From Acanthosoma haemorrhoidale (taxonomy: Eukaryota; Arthropoda; Insecta; Hemiptera; Acanthosomatidae): a DNA stretch of 64,000 nucleotides. Position 1 is the first letter of the stretch. Each line of letters begins with the position of its first letter. Under the pieces are notes generated by a model, which had not been told where the DNA came from, ran no database searches, and was given only the letters and a program-made list of their open reading frames with translations. Shown one piece after another: positions 10,641 through 21,555 of the stretch. The stretch spans positions 108,848,138 through 108,912,137 of the forward strand of contig OV884014.1 of the NCBI GenBank assembly GCA_930367205.1, read 5' to 3'. A program made the position numbers and the translations under genes.

Positions 10641-12404
10641 AGGTTGCCATGATCAACCACAAATTATATAATATATAATATATTATATAGGTCTAACACT
10701 TCTGTTATAAATATAATGATTCCACACTGTATGCAATTACACTTTTATACAGATGCCTTGCTTAAATACTTGACACCCATAAAATGTAATATATCATTAA
10801 TCGAGTGAAGAAACAGTTTCCTTGCGATATGAACTAGTAGTACTCGTAGGGCTCGACCTCATGTTTGGAAGTGATATTCAGTTCCAATGGCAATGAAAAT
10901 AATACAACCTCATTTAATATAATTAATGAAGAAGAAATTTTTCTGAAGAATGAGTTCTGATTGCAGAATCGCTGATAGTGTCTTAACTATAAAACAACCA
11001 TCAATCACAGCTTGGACTCGCCCTCAGGCTGACTGCAATCAATTTGAATTAGACAGTTGTAGTCTACGAGCTGTCTAGGTCTGGCCCTTGTTTAATGTGT
11101 CCTCTCACAATAGCTTTTGGACTTAGTAGTCCCAGCAAGAGTATCTAATGTAACCAGCAATTAATGGTAGTCTGTCAGGTGAATTATGTCTAATGAACCT
11201 GAAGTTATATTTAGTCATTGAAGTCCATTGAAAGAGATCCCCTTACAAACGCTATAAGATTAATTTTGCTTAAATCAATCAATTTATTAAGATAATAAAG
11301 AAAAAAATAGGTTTATAGGTTTTATTAATGTTATACATTTTTTCATTTATGAATACAGCTTTGTTTTCGGATAAATTTGAATGCGTATGCTCACTCCACA
11401 TACATTCGTAAATGATTATGAGTGCTTGATATTTATGTATTGATTTAGTAAAAGTTATATATTGTGCTATACTTTAGAAGTGCAGTATTTTGGATAATAA
11501 TTTGACGAGGGGTGTTCACTATTATTACTTAAAGTCCAGATCCCTGTTTGGGAGGCCGAATTTATGTTATATTTTCGCTCATTATCAAATATTATAAAAG
11601 TTTAATTTTAATAATTTATTTAATGAGGGATGGAGTGGGCACCCGAATATTCAATGACAAGCTGATTTCGTATAATCCATTTAATGAGCATCAAAATTAA
11701 TTTTATATAGAAATGAAAAGGAGGATAATTAATAATTATTAGTTGAGTCTGTTTAATTATAAACTGTGTGCTCAAAACATAGCTTACTTTATAATTGTTA
11801 ACTGTGGATGTCCTTTATATTCTTTATTCCTACATTTGTCGTCCGGGACAACTATCAACTGAGGAGTACTCACTTTGACATATTGCAAAGAGCTTATTTT
11901 CTTTTGACGAATGAGAGGTTAGAACTTTTCAGGAGGTGGTTTCTCAGTTTTAGATTTTAGGCATGGAAGAAGAATGTCGGTTATAAAGCTGTTATAATTA
12001 ATTCGTCACTTCAGCCTTAAGATTTTTATGCCAAGCCTAACTTTGTTCAAATAGATACAAAATCGGTTTTTGAACTGATACTATTAAGACATTAGAGGTG
12101 GAGAGCTCAAATATAAACCAATCTTGGAAAATAGATTGGAAATATAATAGTGGTAACATTAAAGAAAAGCAAAAAGATCCAGCTAAGGGCTCATTAGAGA
12201 TTTAAATGCAATCAGCGGAACCTGAGGAGGTGGCAGGACCAAAAGAAAGGACCTGTTCTCTCCGATGTTGAAGTGGTCCTTAATAAAACAAGGCTGAGTT
12301 ATTGCCAGCCTGCCCAGTGTCTGCGATGCCACAGCTCATTAGAGCAATTATCAATCGCTGTCCCAGCGAAAAAAACAATTATTATATTTATAGAAAGGAA
12401 AAAA
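10641..12404. other. Intergenic, no feature recognised
   Basis: AT-rich DNA including a small palindromic TATATAATATATAATATATTATATA-like patch at 10665-10690. No gene recognised. Confidence 0.5.
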
Positions 12405-12812
12405 ACTATCTGGGCAACATAATATTACTCTGTCTGGACAACATAAGATTACTCTGTCTGAGTAGCATAAGATTATACTGCCTGAGCAACATAACATTAC
12501 TCTGTCTGGACAACATAAGACTACTCTGTCTGAGTAACATAAGATTACTCTGCCTGGACAACATAAGATTACTCTGTCTGAGTAACATAAGATTACTCTG
12601 CCTGAGTAACATAAGATTACACTTTCTGGACAACATAAGATTAATCTGTCTGAGCAACATAAGATTACACTGCCTGAGCAACATAAGATTACACTGTCTG
12701 GACAACATGAGATTACTCTGTTTGAGTGACATAAGAATATACAGTCTGAGGAACATAAGATTACACTGTGTGAGTAACATAAGATTACTCTGTCTGAGCA
12801 ACATTACAATGC
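12405..12812. repeat. 24-bp minisatellite, about 17 units
   Basis: Tandem units of 24 bp, typified by CTGTCTGAGTAACATAAGAT plus TACT, run for about 17 copies. Because 24 is divisible by 3, one plus-strand frame (12302-12844) and one minus-strand frame (12406-12804) stay open through the array. They give eight-residue repeats (LCLSNIRL and LCLDNIRL types on plus; LMLLRQSN on minus). Two unit types, with GGACAAC or GAGYAAC, alternate in a loose D-S or D-S-S order, suggesting a higher-order 48/72-bp structure. I judge the frames to be by-products of periodicity and not genes. Confidence 0.9.
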
Positions 12813-14559
12813 TTCATGTCCTACGGTTATTTCTAGGGAGATGATAAGATCCGGAAATTGCAACTACCACTATATTTTTAATCTTCGAAAACCCATGCTA
12901 GAAGTGAGAGACCATACCAATGCAGCATATTGTAAAAACGTTATTTGATAGAATATGGCGGGGATATGATGTTTTAGAATAAAAGAGGAGTTATTCATCA
13001 AATGGTTCTATTTATTTATTGAAATGATTAATTAGATGCAACCATTATATTTCAAGCAGTGCTTAGAACTTGTGTTATAGGGTTTCGATACTTTTTTAGA
13101 GGGGTGGGGGAAGACTCATTAACGTATGGGTACTTCCCTTGTCATATTAGCAGTCACAAAAGCGCTCACAGTGAAGGAAATTCTAGGTTTGAGAGGTAAT
13201 AAGGTCTCTTAGGACCCGCTCTGTGTCACCGGTGGTGAGATGAACGTTGTGGAAGTGGGAGGTGGCTAAGGATGTTGAGATAGGCTTAAATCGTCCATAT
13301 TAAAGGTACATTAGCATTAATTGAACAAATGTTTACTAAGGCTATTTCCTACAGTCTGAGGAAATAGTTTATGATGTCACTAGCAGAGCTACGAGTTGTT
13401 TCTCGAGATACTTTGTGTCTCGTCGACTCACTGCCTGAGTGAAAGGGATATGAATAAACCTGTGGTTTTTGACCTGTGCTGGCGTCCTAGTCAGTGGGCA
13501 GCTTAATTCATATTAGTTTATTGATCTGACTCCGTAACATCTTGGAAGGTGTGCCCTGCTAGTGCACTATGTTCAGGAGAAGATATAGAGGCTAGGAATT
13601 ATAAGCAATTTATGTGGCCTGGAGTGTCCACAAGTTCACACTCGGTAACTGAAGACAGGCGAAAACCGTCCAGAAAGAGAAGCCTAGATCGCTAGGGGAG
13701 ACGCTACTACAGGTACAATTTGTAGGGCCTCAGATCGTCGTCCACATGGAAGATATCCCTTCCAAGGAAGTGCTAGTTTTTGCGAGACGAAGGCAGAAAA
13801 TCCCACTAGGAATGTGTGGGGTCTGAAAACGCCTGACTAAAACATAGCAAGGTGAGAAAAGAGATGTGCAGAGGTAATTAAATAAGAAAGCCATTTTTGG
13901 CCAATCAGGGGCTACTAGTGAGCTCTTTCGGTTTTAGGATCGTGAACTAGCCCCCCCTCGCTATACTGACGCAGACGATTTATTGATAAAAAATGTAAAG
14001 GTAGAGGGGGAGTTTTCGGGCTCATGAAGAGAGTAATTTATATTTGTATGTGGTGAAAAAGTTTAACAACTGTTTAATGGGTAACGCTATAATATCATTT
14101 CTTTGCACCCCAATTTAACAAAAAAAATGAATTTAATTGTATTTTTATTTCTCATACAGCATTTATATGAGAAATGCATCAAACAAATGATTTCAGACGA
14201 TTGATATTTTCGCACCAGTGGAAAAAATTTCGGTAGTTTCGTTCCCTGTAAAACAGTGGGGTTACGAAAACTATAGCTAGAATTCTGTTTATAATTGCGG
14301 GTTATTAGCTCTGCTGCGTGCCAGTTTACATCATGTTGGAGCGGCTGTATAAAGTGTGAAGCCAACAAAGTGTTGCTAAAGGCTGTTGGAATGAAGCGCC
14401 TCGTAAAGTCATTGAAGGTTTGCGAGAATGCTGAACAAGAAGGAAATATTTATAAGTTACTAGTTTATTTTAGATGGACGGCTGGCTCTCAATAGGATGT
14501 GATAAAGTAACTGATGAATTTGGGATTTTTAACTTAGTCAAGTCCCGGTGTATCAATCT
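12813..14559. other. Intergenic, no feature recognised
   Basis: The block 13080-13900 is less AT-rich than its flanks and includes AATAAACCTGTGGTTTTTGA near 13452, which could be part of an LTR or an old element. I found no termini or coding motif to support that. Confidence 0.4.
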
Positions 14560-14794
14560 CACCCGTAGTCTTTAAAGCAAAGAAAACATTTCCAGCCACC
14601 AGTGGACTCTCACCACTGTGCCGTAACAATCAACCTCCACCGAGGCTTCCCACACTCCTTACTCCTCTCATACCACCTTCAAGCAGGTCCTCCTAGTACA
14701 AGGATCCGATCACCCTAAATATTTTATATTTATCCCTCATCCGAAAATTCTAACTAGAGAGCTTAGAAAAAAAAAAAAAAAAAAAAAAAAAAAG
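14560..14794 (+). mobile_element. LINE 3'-end remnant with poly(A)
   Basis: The end of this segment, GAGAGCTTAGA plus a 29-nt A-run (14766-14794), resembles the LINE B ending (GAGAGCTTAGG plus A-run at 58973-58996). The body has CTCTCACCACTG- and CTCCTAGTACAAGG-type blocks loosely like the LINE B 3' UTR. It is best read as the 3' end of a related LINE. Start uncertain. Confidence 0.5.
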
Positions 14795-15582
14795 CCCCAT
14801 CACTTAGTTCTGTATATATGTATTTTGACCTTTCAACTTCAAAAATATTGTTGTTGTAATTCTACCCTCCTTCGAATGCATCTGCGCATGCAGCAAGTGG
14901 AGAAATATTTTTTCACTGAATTTTGTTCACATGTTGTAAAAAATGATAAATAAATGGGGTTATGGGGGAAAAACAAAGTTGGTAGTATATTTTAGCACAA
15001 GTAATGAGAAAAGTTTAGAAAAGACATCTTCATTTCCAGAGATGGATTTCACAAGAATGAAATGAAGGTTAATTGTACAGCATGTGTCTCATTCTGAAAA
15101 TTGCTTTTCCATTTTTTCATTTCTTCTTTTTTCTCTTCATGTTAAAATTGAAAATTCGCAACATTGCTTTCCTTCATATGAAATACGAGAGAGGGAGGAA
15201 AACTGAGAATAAATTAACGTGTAACTGGACTCGTTCATTAGAGAAAGAGGGAAAGAAAAGTTTCATAACGAGGGACTGGGGAAATTAGATTCTTTCTGTC
15301 TTGTACACGCAGATTGGATCCCGGAGGTAAAGCTGTGCCGATGGAAATCCGGTGCGGTCAGTCCCGGCTACATGTGAACTTTAAGCATTGTAATTTGGCC
15401 TGAATTGGACTTTTCGCCTTTAATCATGTTTAGTAATCAGCAGAGTACGTATTAGTATTTTAAGGTTTCACTTCGATAGAAGCATTTAGGTGGGTTTATA
15501 GCAATTGATGAATCCATTCGAAATGAACGTGAGGTATTTTAGGTCTTGAACAGGTCGGGAAATTTCTTGAGGAAGGGTATCC
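14795..15582. other. Intergenic, no feature recognised
   Basis: No recognised feature; a 71-codon frame at 15073-15288 has no known motif. Confidence 0.5.
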
Positions 15583-16327
15583 AACAGTTTATGCCAATGT
15601 TAGGCATAGCTAACAGTTTATGCCAATTGTAGCAACCGCTAACTATATATGTAAATTACCCTACACTCTGGTTAATAATGTATTATAATATAATGTAAAT
15701 CTTTGTAAGCTTCTTGTAATAAACCAGGGTCCACTCGGCAGTGGTAGGAGGCCAGGTAAACAGAGGGGCGCCGTCATTAAACGGTACCTGACTAGACATA
15801 GTGGCACCTATAGGCGGTCAAATAACCTAAGTGGGTGAGACCCTAGCAGCCATAAAAAACACACCCTTTTATCCCAACGGTCGTAAAACTAAGAGGAATT
15901 GGCCACCTGGGTATCGTAAAACATACCCCTGTCAGCCAACTCCACCTTTCACTAGGTAGGGGATATTGTATTTAAGACCAGGAGATTAAGGACTGAACCC
16001 TACTCTCTCTCTGCCGCACCTCTGGTCGTCACCCTGTCTCACAGCCTTGCAGACTCCCTGTCGCCTCGCGCCTGCTGCCCTGCCGCGCCCCGTTCTAACT
16101 CTGATCAAATCTTATTCTTTATGAAACCTCCATACCCCTTTTCTTTTGAACATGGTGTACTGTCGGGACACATACCTATCATAAATGGAGTCAGATATTA
16201 AGCGCCGACATGGAACATGGTCCATGTTACTAACTACAAAAATCCCCACTTGTCACCAGGGCTAGAGTGATTAGGCACTACCCTAATGACACACCCCGAC
16301 ACCAATGTTAGGCATAGCTAACAGTTT
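15583..16327 (+). repeat. 29-bp tandem repeat interrupted by solo LTR S2
   Basis: Unit AACAGTTTATGCCAATGTTAGGCATAGCT lies at 15583-15611. A second unit starts at 15612 and is broken after CCAAT (15627) by the LTR. It resumes after the duplicated CCAAT (16302-16306) with GTTAGGCATAGCT, followed by a partial third unit at 16320-16327. Removing the LTR and one CCAAT restores a clean 2.3-unit array, which confirms the insertion boundaries independently. Confidence 0.85.
15628..16301. mobile_element. Solo LTR S2 (674 bp)
   Basis: TG...CA bounded: starts TGTAGCAACCGCTAACT, ends ACACCCCGACA. Perfect 5-bp target duplications CCAAT lie at 15623-15627 and 16302-16306. The first ~20 bp and the last ~190 bp match solo LTR S1, so both derive from one LTR retrotransposon family. 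The middle (15730-16080) differs. No internal retroelement sequence remains. The parent family is not otherwise present in this window: the Ty3/gypsy and BEL/Pao LTRs here are unrelated. Confidence 0.85.
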
Positions 16328-16848
16328 CTCATTCCAATACAAAGAACCTGTGGTAAAAACTGAAGTGTGCGTACTGCCACGATTGGTGAAGATCAAATTA
16401 ATAGCTGCGTCTAAAGGAATGCTTGTGAAGAGAGAAGACGGGTTACAGGAAATTTATGAGTTCAAAGTAATTTATACGTCAATAAATTCAAAGTTCACCG
16501 ATGCAGAATGGATACTTGAAATAAAGATTAAAAAGTTAAAATAATAATTATGAATCCTTTCGTTTGAGCCACTCACTGAAGATGCGTTTACACCCACCGA
16601 CCCGTGCATTGATCGACTACAGAGCTCGCTCAAGTGGAGTAGACTCGTTTGAATGGCGTTCATCAAAGTAAGTGACGAGTGAAAGAGTACCCTGTGGCAA
16701 ACTATTTCTTAAATTGACGGTTCAAGCTCCTCAAAAGCTCTAAGAGCTAACCAAAATAAACTGTCAATACCCAATTATTCAGAATTGGACATCTTTTGGT
16801 GATATTGACATTTATTTGTCCGTTCTTCGCTTAAAATGTATAATAACA
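16328..16848. other. Intergenic, no feature recognised
   Basis: A 79-codon frame (16305-16544) starts in the LTR target and has no recognisable domain. Nothing else seen. Confidence 0.45.
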
Positions 16849-17595
16849 ACAACTTTATTATGATAAAATTACAATCTGCCTTATTAGACAATAAGTAATT
16901 GAGATAAATGTTTTCATTCGTACCATATTTACAGTTTTCATTCACTCGCTCATTCATACAGTATTTACAAACATCCTAGAGACCTCCCAAGTCCACATGG
17001 TTGTCACCTCCCTCGAGTGCAAAAGAGAAAGCGGAGTTCCCCACGCTCCTCCGTCAGCCGCGTCACCGGATACGTGCCAGCGGAGGCTGACCAAGAGCGC
17101 GAGAGCCACATACGCTCAGGACATAATTGGAGAAACTGGCCATTGTCAGGGCTCCAACTATCGGCCACTGTCGTTTTAGTATCCTAGGAGGATTATAGGG
17201 ATGAGTGGTGCAGTGCAATGGCTGTACTAGGGGATTAGGGTGGTTGGATAGGTTACTATGGAATTTCACGAACTTGGAAGGGATGAGTTCAAGAATGTAA
17301 AGTATATTTAGATCGTTATGAAGGGTTTTGTTGCTGACTTAATAAGGGCCATTTACTATTGTTCTCGGGACTTTTTATTGAAAGGATTGGATGCGCTTGA
17401 TGTTTGACTTTTTTGCTGTCCCCCATAGCTCGGAATAGAGAATAGAGATTCCGTATGTCCAGATTGCCTTAATTATAACTTTGTAGATTAGTAATTTATT
17501 TTCTATTTAAGAGATGGGATGTCCTTTGAAGTAGCCTATGCAGTTGTCCAAAGCGTCTGTTTAGTTCTTGTATTTTTAGCCTTGTGTACATTTTT
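16849..17595 (-). mobile_element. LINE C copy C2, 5'-truncated
   Basis: Minus-strand 3' end of LINE C. The tail (TTTTATCATAATAAAGTTGT in element orientation) is at 16849-16868. Next come the 3' UTR with the GTCCTGAGCGTATGTGGCTC block (17105-17125) and the reverse transcriptase C-terminus (FHSNLSNHPNPLVQ at ~17225-17265). Further upstream LINE sequence reaches to about 17590, where it stops matching. Frames are broken. It is the same subfamily as C1, C3, C4, C6 and C7. Confidence 0.8.
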
Positions 17596-19277
17596 TTAAA
17601 TCTTTTTTTGAAGAAATTTACTATCTGCCCTGAAAGGGAAGTTGACCAGAGAGCAGCATTTTCACCTTCAACCAACAGTTTTAAATGTGCAAAAAGCTGT
17701 TCGAATTTACCCCTAGAAAAAATATTTTTTGTGTTGGGACTTGACTGAGACGTTCTCCCATTGCTAAATGCCTTAGGTTAATCTTCAACTACAGACCAGC
17801 AGCTATTCCTATTTACGTATTCTTTTTAAATGTACCCTAGGGCATTGCCTATCAGGGTAGCTCATACGCCAACGTATTTTTGCTCCCTTTTTCTTTTGAG
17901 TGGGTGTCAAGTACTCAATAATTGTTCACACATTATAGCAACCCTGTACGCAGAAGGTTCATCAATAGCCATCTTAGGAATGGACAGGATCACTAACAGA
18001 GTCAAAACATTGTATCCCAATTCAGTTCTATCGACATTGAACAAAACTAAACTGAAAAACAAATCTGACAGTTAGGTTTGCTAAGGTATTTTCAACGGGT
18101 ATATTATTGATATGTGTCAGTCTTTTATATAGTATTCAAAGTTTAGTACCATTTATTCACCTCTTGAGGTCGTTTGTTATGATAGACATCTAGTTCCTTG
18201 TAGTTTTTTTTGATAGACATCTATTTCCTTGTAGTATGTTATGGATTGGTGAGTTAGGAGACCTTTATGTCCCATATTGTAACGTGTTATGCATGCTTAA
18301 TCGCTAGGTTAAGAGACCTAGGGATTAAACTCTTGGTTTGTCTTACAATCATTTCCTTATAATTTACAGTGCGAATTCATTTGCATCTCTACGACTATTA
18401 ACTCTTGATTTAACTATGAGCTGTAAGGAAGAACAATATTTTTTAACATTTAAACGATTAAAATATATTATATTTGTATAACATTGCCTTTTGAGTAAGT
18501 AAGTCAGGGCTAAAGGAAATTAAATACGGGACTGTTTTTAGAATATCTTTGAAATTGTTATTGAATTGGCACCTCTAACCAAAACGACTGCAGTGAGGTC
18601 CTGTGTCTTGAGATAGCTCAACATTTTGTTTGGCAATGTACTTAAACTTTTTATTAATGACATTTACATTAGAGTAATCTCGGCTGTTATTCCTTTAATA
18701 TATCAGGTTGATTGTGTGATTTGTATGAATGGTATCGTAAAACGGACAGACAGATTTAGGATTTGAGACAATGAGAGGTTCGGGTTAACCATTGCATTAT
18801 ATCATCACACAACCTCGCAGGATTTCGCAAAAGAACCAGAGAAGGGCATAACAGTTTCTCTGGGAGATAAGGGAGGATTGAAAGTCCCTCGCAGAGACTA
18901 ATAACACTTAGCGGGGACTTTATTAAAAGCACAAGCAACGAAGCATTAATCAGATCTAGAAATAAAGATAACGTGTTTTTATTTCCATTGTGATTACTCA
19001 GTGGCCGGCGGGTGAGGTGAGTTTTTGTGTCTGTCTAACTGCCGATGGTCACGGCATCCACTCCTTACCGACCACTCCTGGAGTACGAGGGGGGGGGGAT
19101 TCCAGGTGCTCCAGTCGGTATCCGCAGCACAGTTTATATTTCCTCTAAAAGTTACTGGAGATAAATTTGTTTTTAGCAAAGAATATAACAAACGCTAGCA
19201 AAATTATTAATTTTGAGTTTATTGTTTTCAATACATGCTTAACCTTCCCATATCCAAATAAATAAATATACGCACCT
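17596..19277. other. Intergenic, no feature recognised
   Basis: A small direct repeat (GATAGACATCTAGTTCCTTGTAG, ~18182-18236, two copies) is the only structure noted. No gene recognised. Confidence 0.5.
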
Positions 19278-19885
19278 TGCAATCACTGCATTAGAACGGT
19301 TTAAAACCCGGCACGAAGATAAACAATTTTTAAAACTGTTATTTCTTGAATGATGTAAACAAATTTTGGGATTTAATCACAACCATTTATATTAAATTGC
19401 CAGTTTGGTATTTACGATAAATTTGTTACCAAGAAACATGTTTGGTTTTACGGCAGAAATGTATGTGTTATTATTACATTAGTGTTTCAAACACCTCATT
19501 AAGTCCCTTCGGTATGTTCGTACCAGTGCTGTGTACAATGTTTTATGTTTTTATTTCAGCTATAAAGACAATATAATCGAGTATCCCCCCCCAATACTTG
19601 TAATAACCGCATTAGAACAGTTTAGAACCCGGCATAAAGATAAATAATTTTTAAACCCGTGCCTATGTCATTGTACGAATGTTTTGAGTTTACACCGTGT
19701 TCTTTAATATCGATTTAATTTCTTTAATAATGAAAACAAATTTTAGGATTTAATCGCAAGAATTTATATTAAAGTGCCAGCCAGCTTGGTATTTATGAAA
19801 AATTTGTTACCAAGAAACATGTTTGGTTTTACGACAGCATTATTATGTCCCTTCAGTAAATTCGTACCAGTGCTATGAATAAAAC
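19278..19885 (+). repeat. Local direct duplication (two ~260-290 bp copies)
   Basis: Copy 1 (about 19287-19540) and copy 2 (about 19606-19880) share GCATTAGAAC, TTTAAAACCCGGCA-like, GGATTTAATC and the nearly identical AAATTTGTTACCAAGAAACATGTTTGGTTTTACG. Both also have TTCGTACCAGTGCT near the end. Copy 2 carries an insertion near 19660-19720. The spacer holds the 52-bp block repeated at 22251. Non-coding; origin unknown. Confidence 0.7.
19532..19583 (+). repeat. 52-bp block, exact duplicate at 22251-22302
   Basis: This block is identical to 22251-22302 while its flanks differ. It contains a good splice-acceptor shape (TTTTATGTTTTTATTTCAG) followed by CTATAAAGACAATATAATCG. It could be a duplicated exon start or a fragment of an unknown repeat. 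I see no protein that would decide. Confidence 0.7.
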
Positions 19886-20999
19886 ATTGTGCATAATTCC
19901 ATAGATATTCTAAACATAAAGACAAACAAATGATGGTCTAATTATAACACTATACGATTAATCTTCATACTCTAGGGGTATTATCGTGAAGTATCTTAAA
20001 CGTTTGAGCTTCGCCTATTGAGGTATTTTCTAGTAGTATCTCAAAGCATGACCAGAAATAAAAATTTGATCTTTAAGATCTTTAACAAATAGACACAAAT
20101 CTTCATATACTTTATTTATTTGAGAATCGCTGCTTTCGAAGTTCGCAAACGTATTTGTGTTGTAACAGCCCTGTCATGTATGATAGCTGGAATCAATTTT
20201 TATATATTATCTTTCCTCTGAACAAGTAAGACTTATAAAAAATCACTAAATGTATCCTTGCAACATTATAGCTCAAGAAAACCCAAAGCTTTTGGTGACG
20301 TACGTGTCCCTGCCTGTGCAATGTGGGCAACATTACGCTACAGCCAGGCAAAAATCCAATCTATCAATTACTCCTACAGTTAAGTAAAGTGCGTGAAAGA
20401 TGAGGATAGAGGCCTCTCTAATCAAAAGAGTACAAAGTCATCGATCATGCCATCAAAAAGCGGATGCGACGTCATCTGATTGGCTGATGAACTGTGATTA
20501 GGCATGGACAGCCTGCAATCACAGTTGCATCGGGGCCTATCATCACATTTTGGCGGCAGCGTCATATTCAAAGTGCGATGTTTCTTCTTGTGTCCTTCCA
20601 TCTGGAACATCATGTCTGTATATTTTTTCGAACCCACGACAACTCATATATCTAGGGGCTCTACCAACAAAGCTTCCCAGTCACAAGTAGTGGTCTTCCC
20701 AATACTTCCCAATTCGTCAGACTTATCCACTACACTCAGCTAGTATGCAAATCTAACACGTCTGGCGTTTTCATCACCTGTATGTTCTTCTCTCAATAGC
20801 ATCGCACTTTCACATATTCACAGTGCAATAGTCATGCATAATGCACGCATGGACGAAGAAAGTACCGAGGCCAGTGTATTTGACCTCGCCTGGGCAATTC
20901 TCAAAAAGCATGGTCAATCAATAAAAGTATAAAATGTCGATGTCTAGAAGGCAGTGGTCTAGGTTATTATTGGTAGCTATAAATGTACAGGCACCCAAA
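19886..20999. other. Intergenic; possible promoter-like patch at 20460-20560
   Basis: No gene recognised. Around 20463-20490 the minus strand has CCAATCAGATGACGTCGC (a CCAAT box next to a TGACGTC CRE-like site), and 20550-20562 has TTTTGGCGGC, E2F-like. Motif clustering alone is weak evidence. Confidence 0.35.
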
Positions 21000-21057
21000 C
21001 AGGCGCTTTCTCTCACTCCCTCACCCTCTCTCCCTCTCCCTCACTCACTCTCTCTCT

Positions 21058-21094
<37 letters not shown>

Positions 21095-21104
21095 TCTCTC
21101 TCTC

Positions 21105-21156
<52 letters not shown>
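21000..21156 (+). repeat. TC-rich microsatellite with (CCTCAC)n core
   Basis: Pyrimidine-only on the plus strand: (TC)n interspersed with a (ACCCTC)n core at about 21058-21092 and a pure (TC)n at 21108-21156. It directly abuts LINE C copy C3. Confidence 0.95.
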
Positions 21157-21158
<2 letters not shown>

Positions 21159-21555
21159 AGGAGGATTATAGGGATGAGTGGCGCAGTGCAAAGACTGTGC
21201 TACAGGATTAGGGTGGTTGGAAAGGCTACTGTGGAATTTCATAAACTTGGAAGGGATGAGTTCTAGAATGTAGGGTATATTAAGGTCGTTATGAAGGGTT
21301 TTGTTGCTGACATAATAAGGGGCATTTACTATTGTTCTCAGGACTTTAGGTTGAAAGGATTGGATACGCTTCATGTTCGACTTTTTTGTTGTCCCCCATA
21401 GCTCTATTCCGTATGTCCAGATTGGCTTAAGTATAACTTTGTAGATTAGTCATTTAGTTTCTATTGAGAGATGGGATGTACTTCGAAGTGGTCCGTACAG
21501 TTATGCAAAGCGTCTGTTTAGTTCTTGTGTTTTTAGCCTGTGTGTAAGTTTCATC
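21157..21555 (-). mobile_element. LINE C copy C3, 3' end replaced by microsatellite
   Basis: The minus strand encodes the LINE C reverse transcriptase C-terminus (QPKVLRTIVNAPYYV, then LIPSKFMKFHSSLSNHPNP, ATHPYNPPR). Instead of the family ending RLKRQWPRDLL and the 3' UTR, the frame runs into the GAGAGA tract as a run of alternating R and E. Upstream LINE sequence continues to about 21555. The copy therefore lacks its 3' end, unlike an ordinary 5'-truncated LINE insertion. Confidence 0.8.

Noticed and set aside
12302..12844. 180-codon frame across the minisatellite as a repeat protein
   Set aside because: The 24-bp period keeps any stop-free frame open on both strands; composition and unit drift show no protein-level constraint that I can see.
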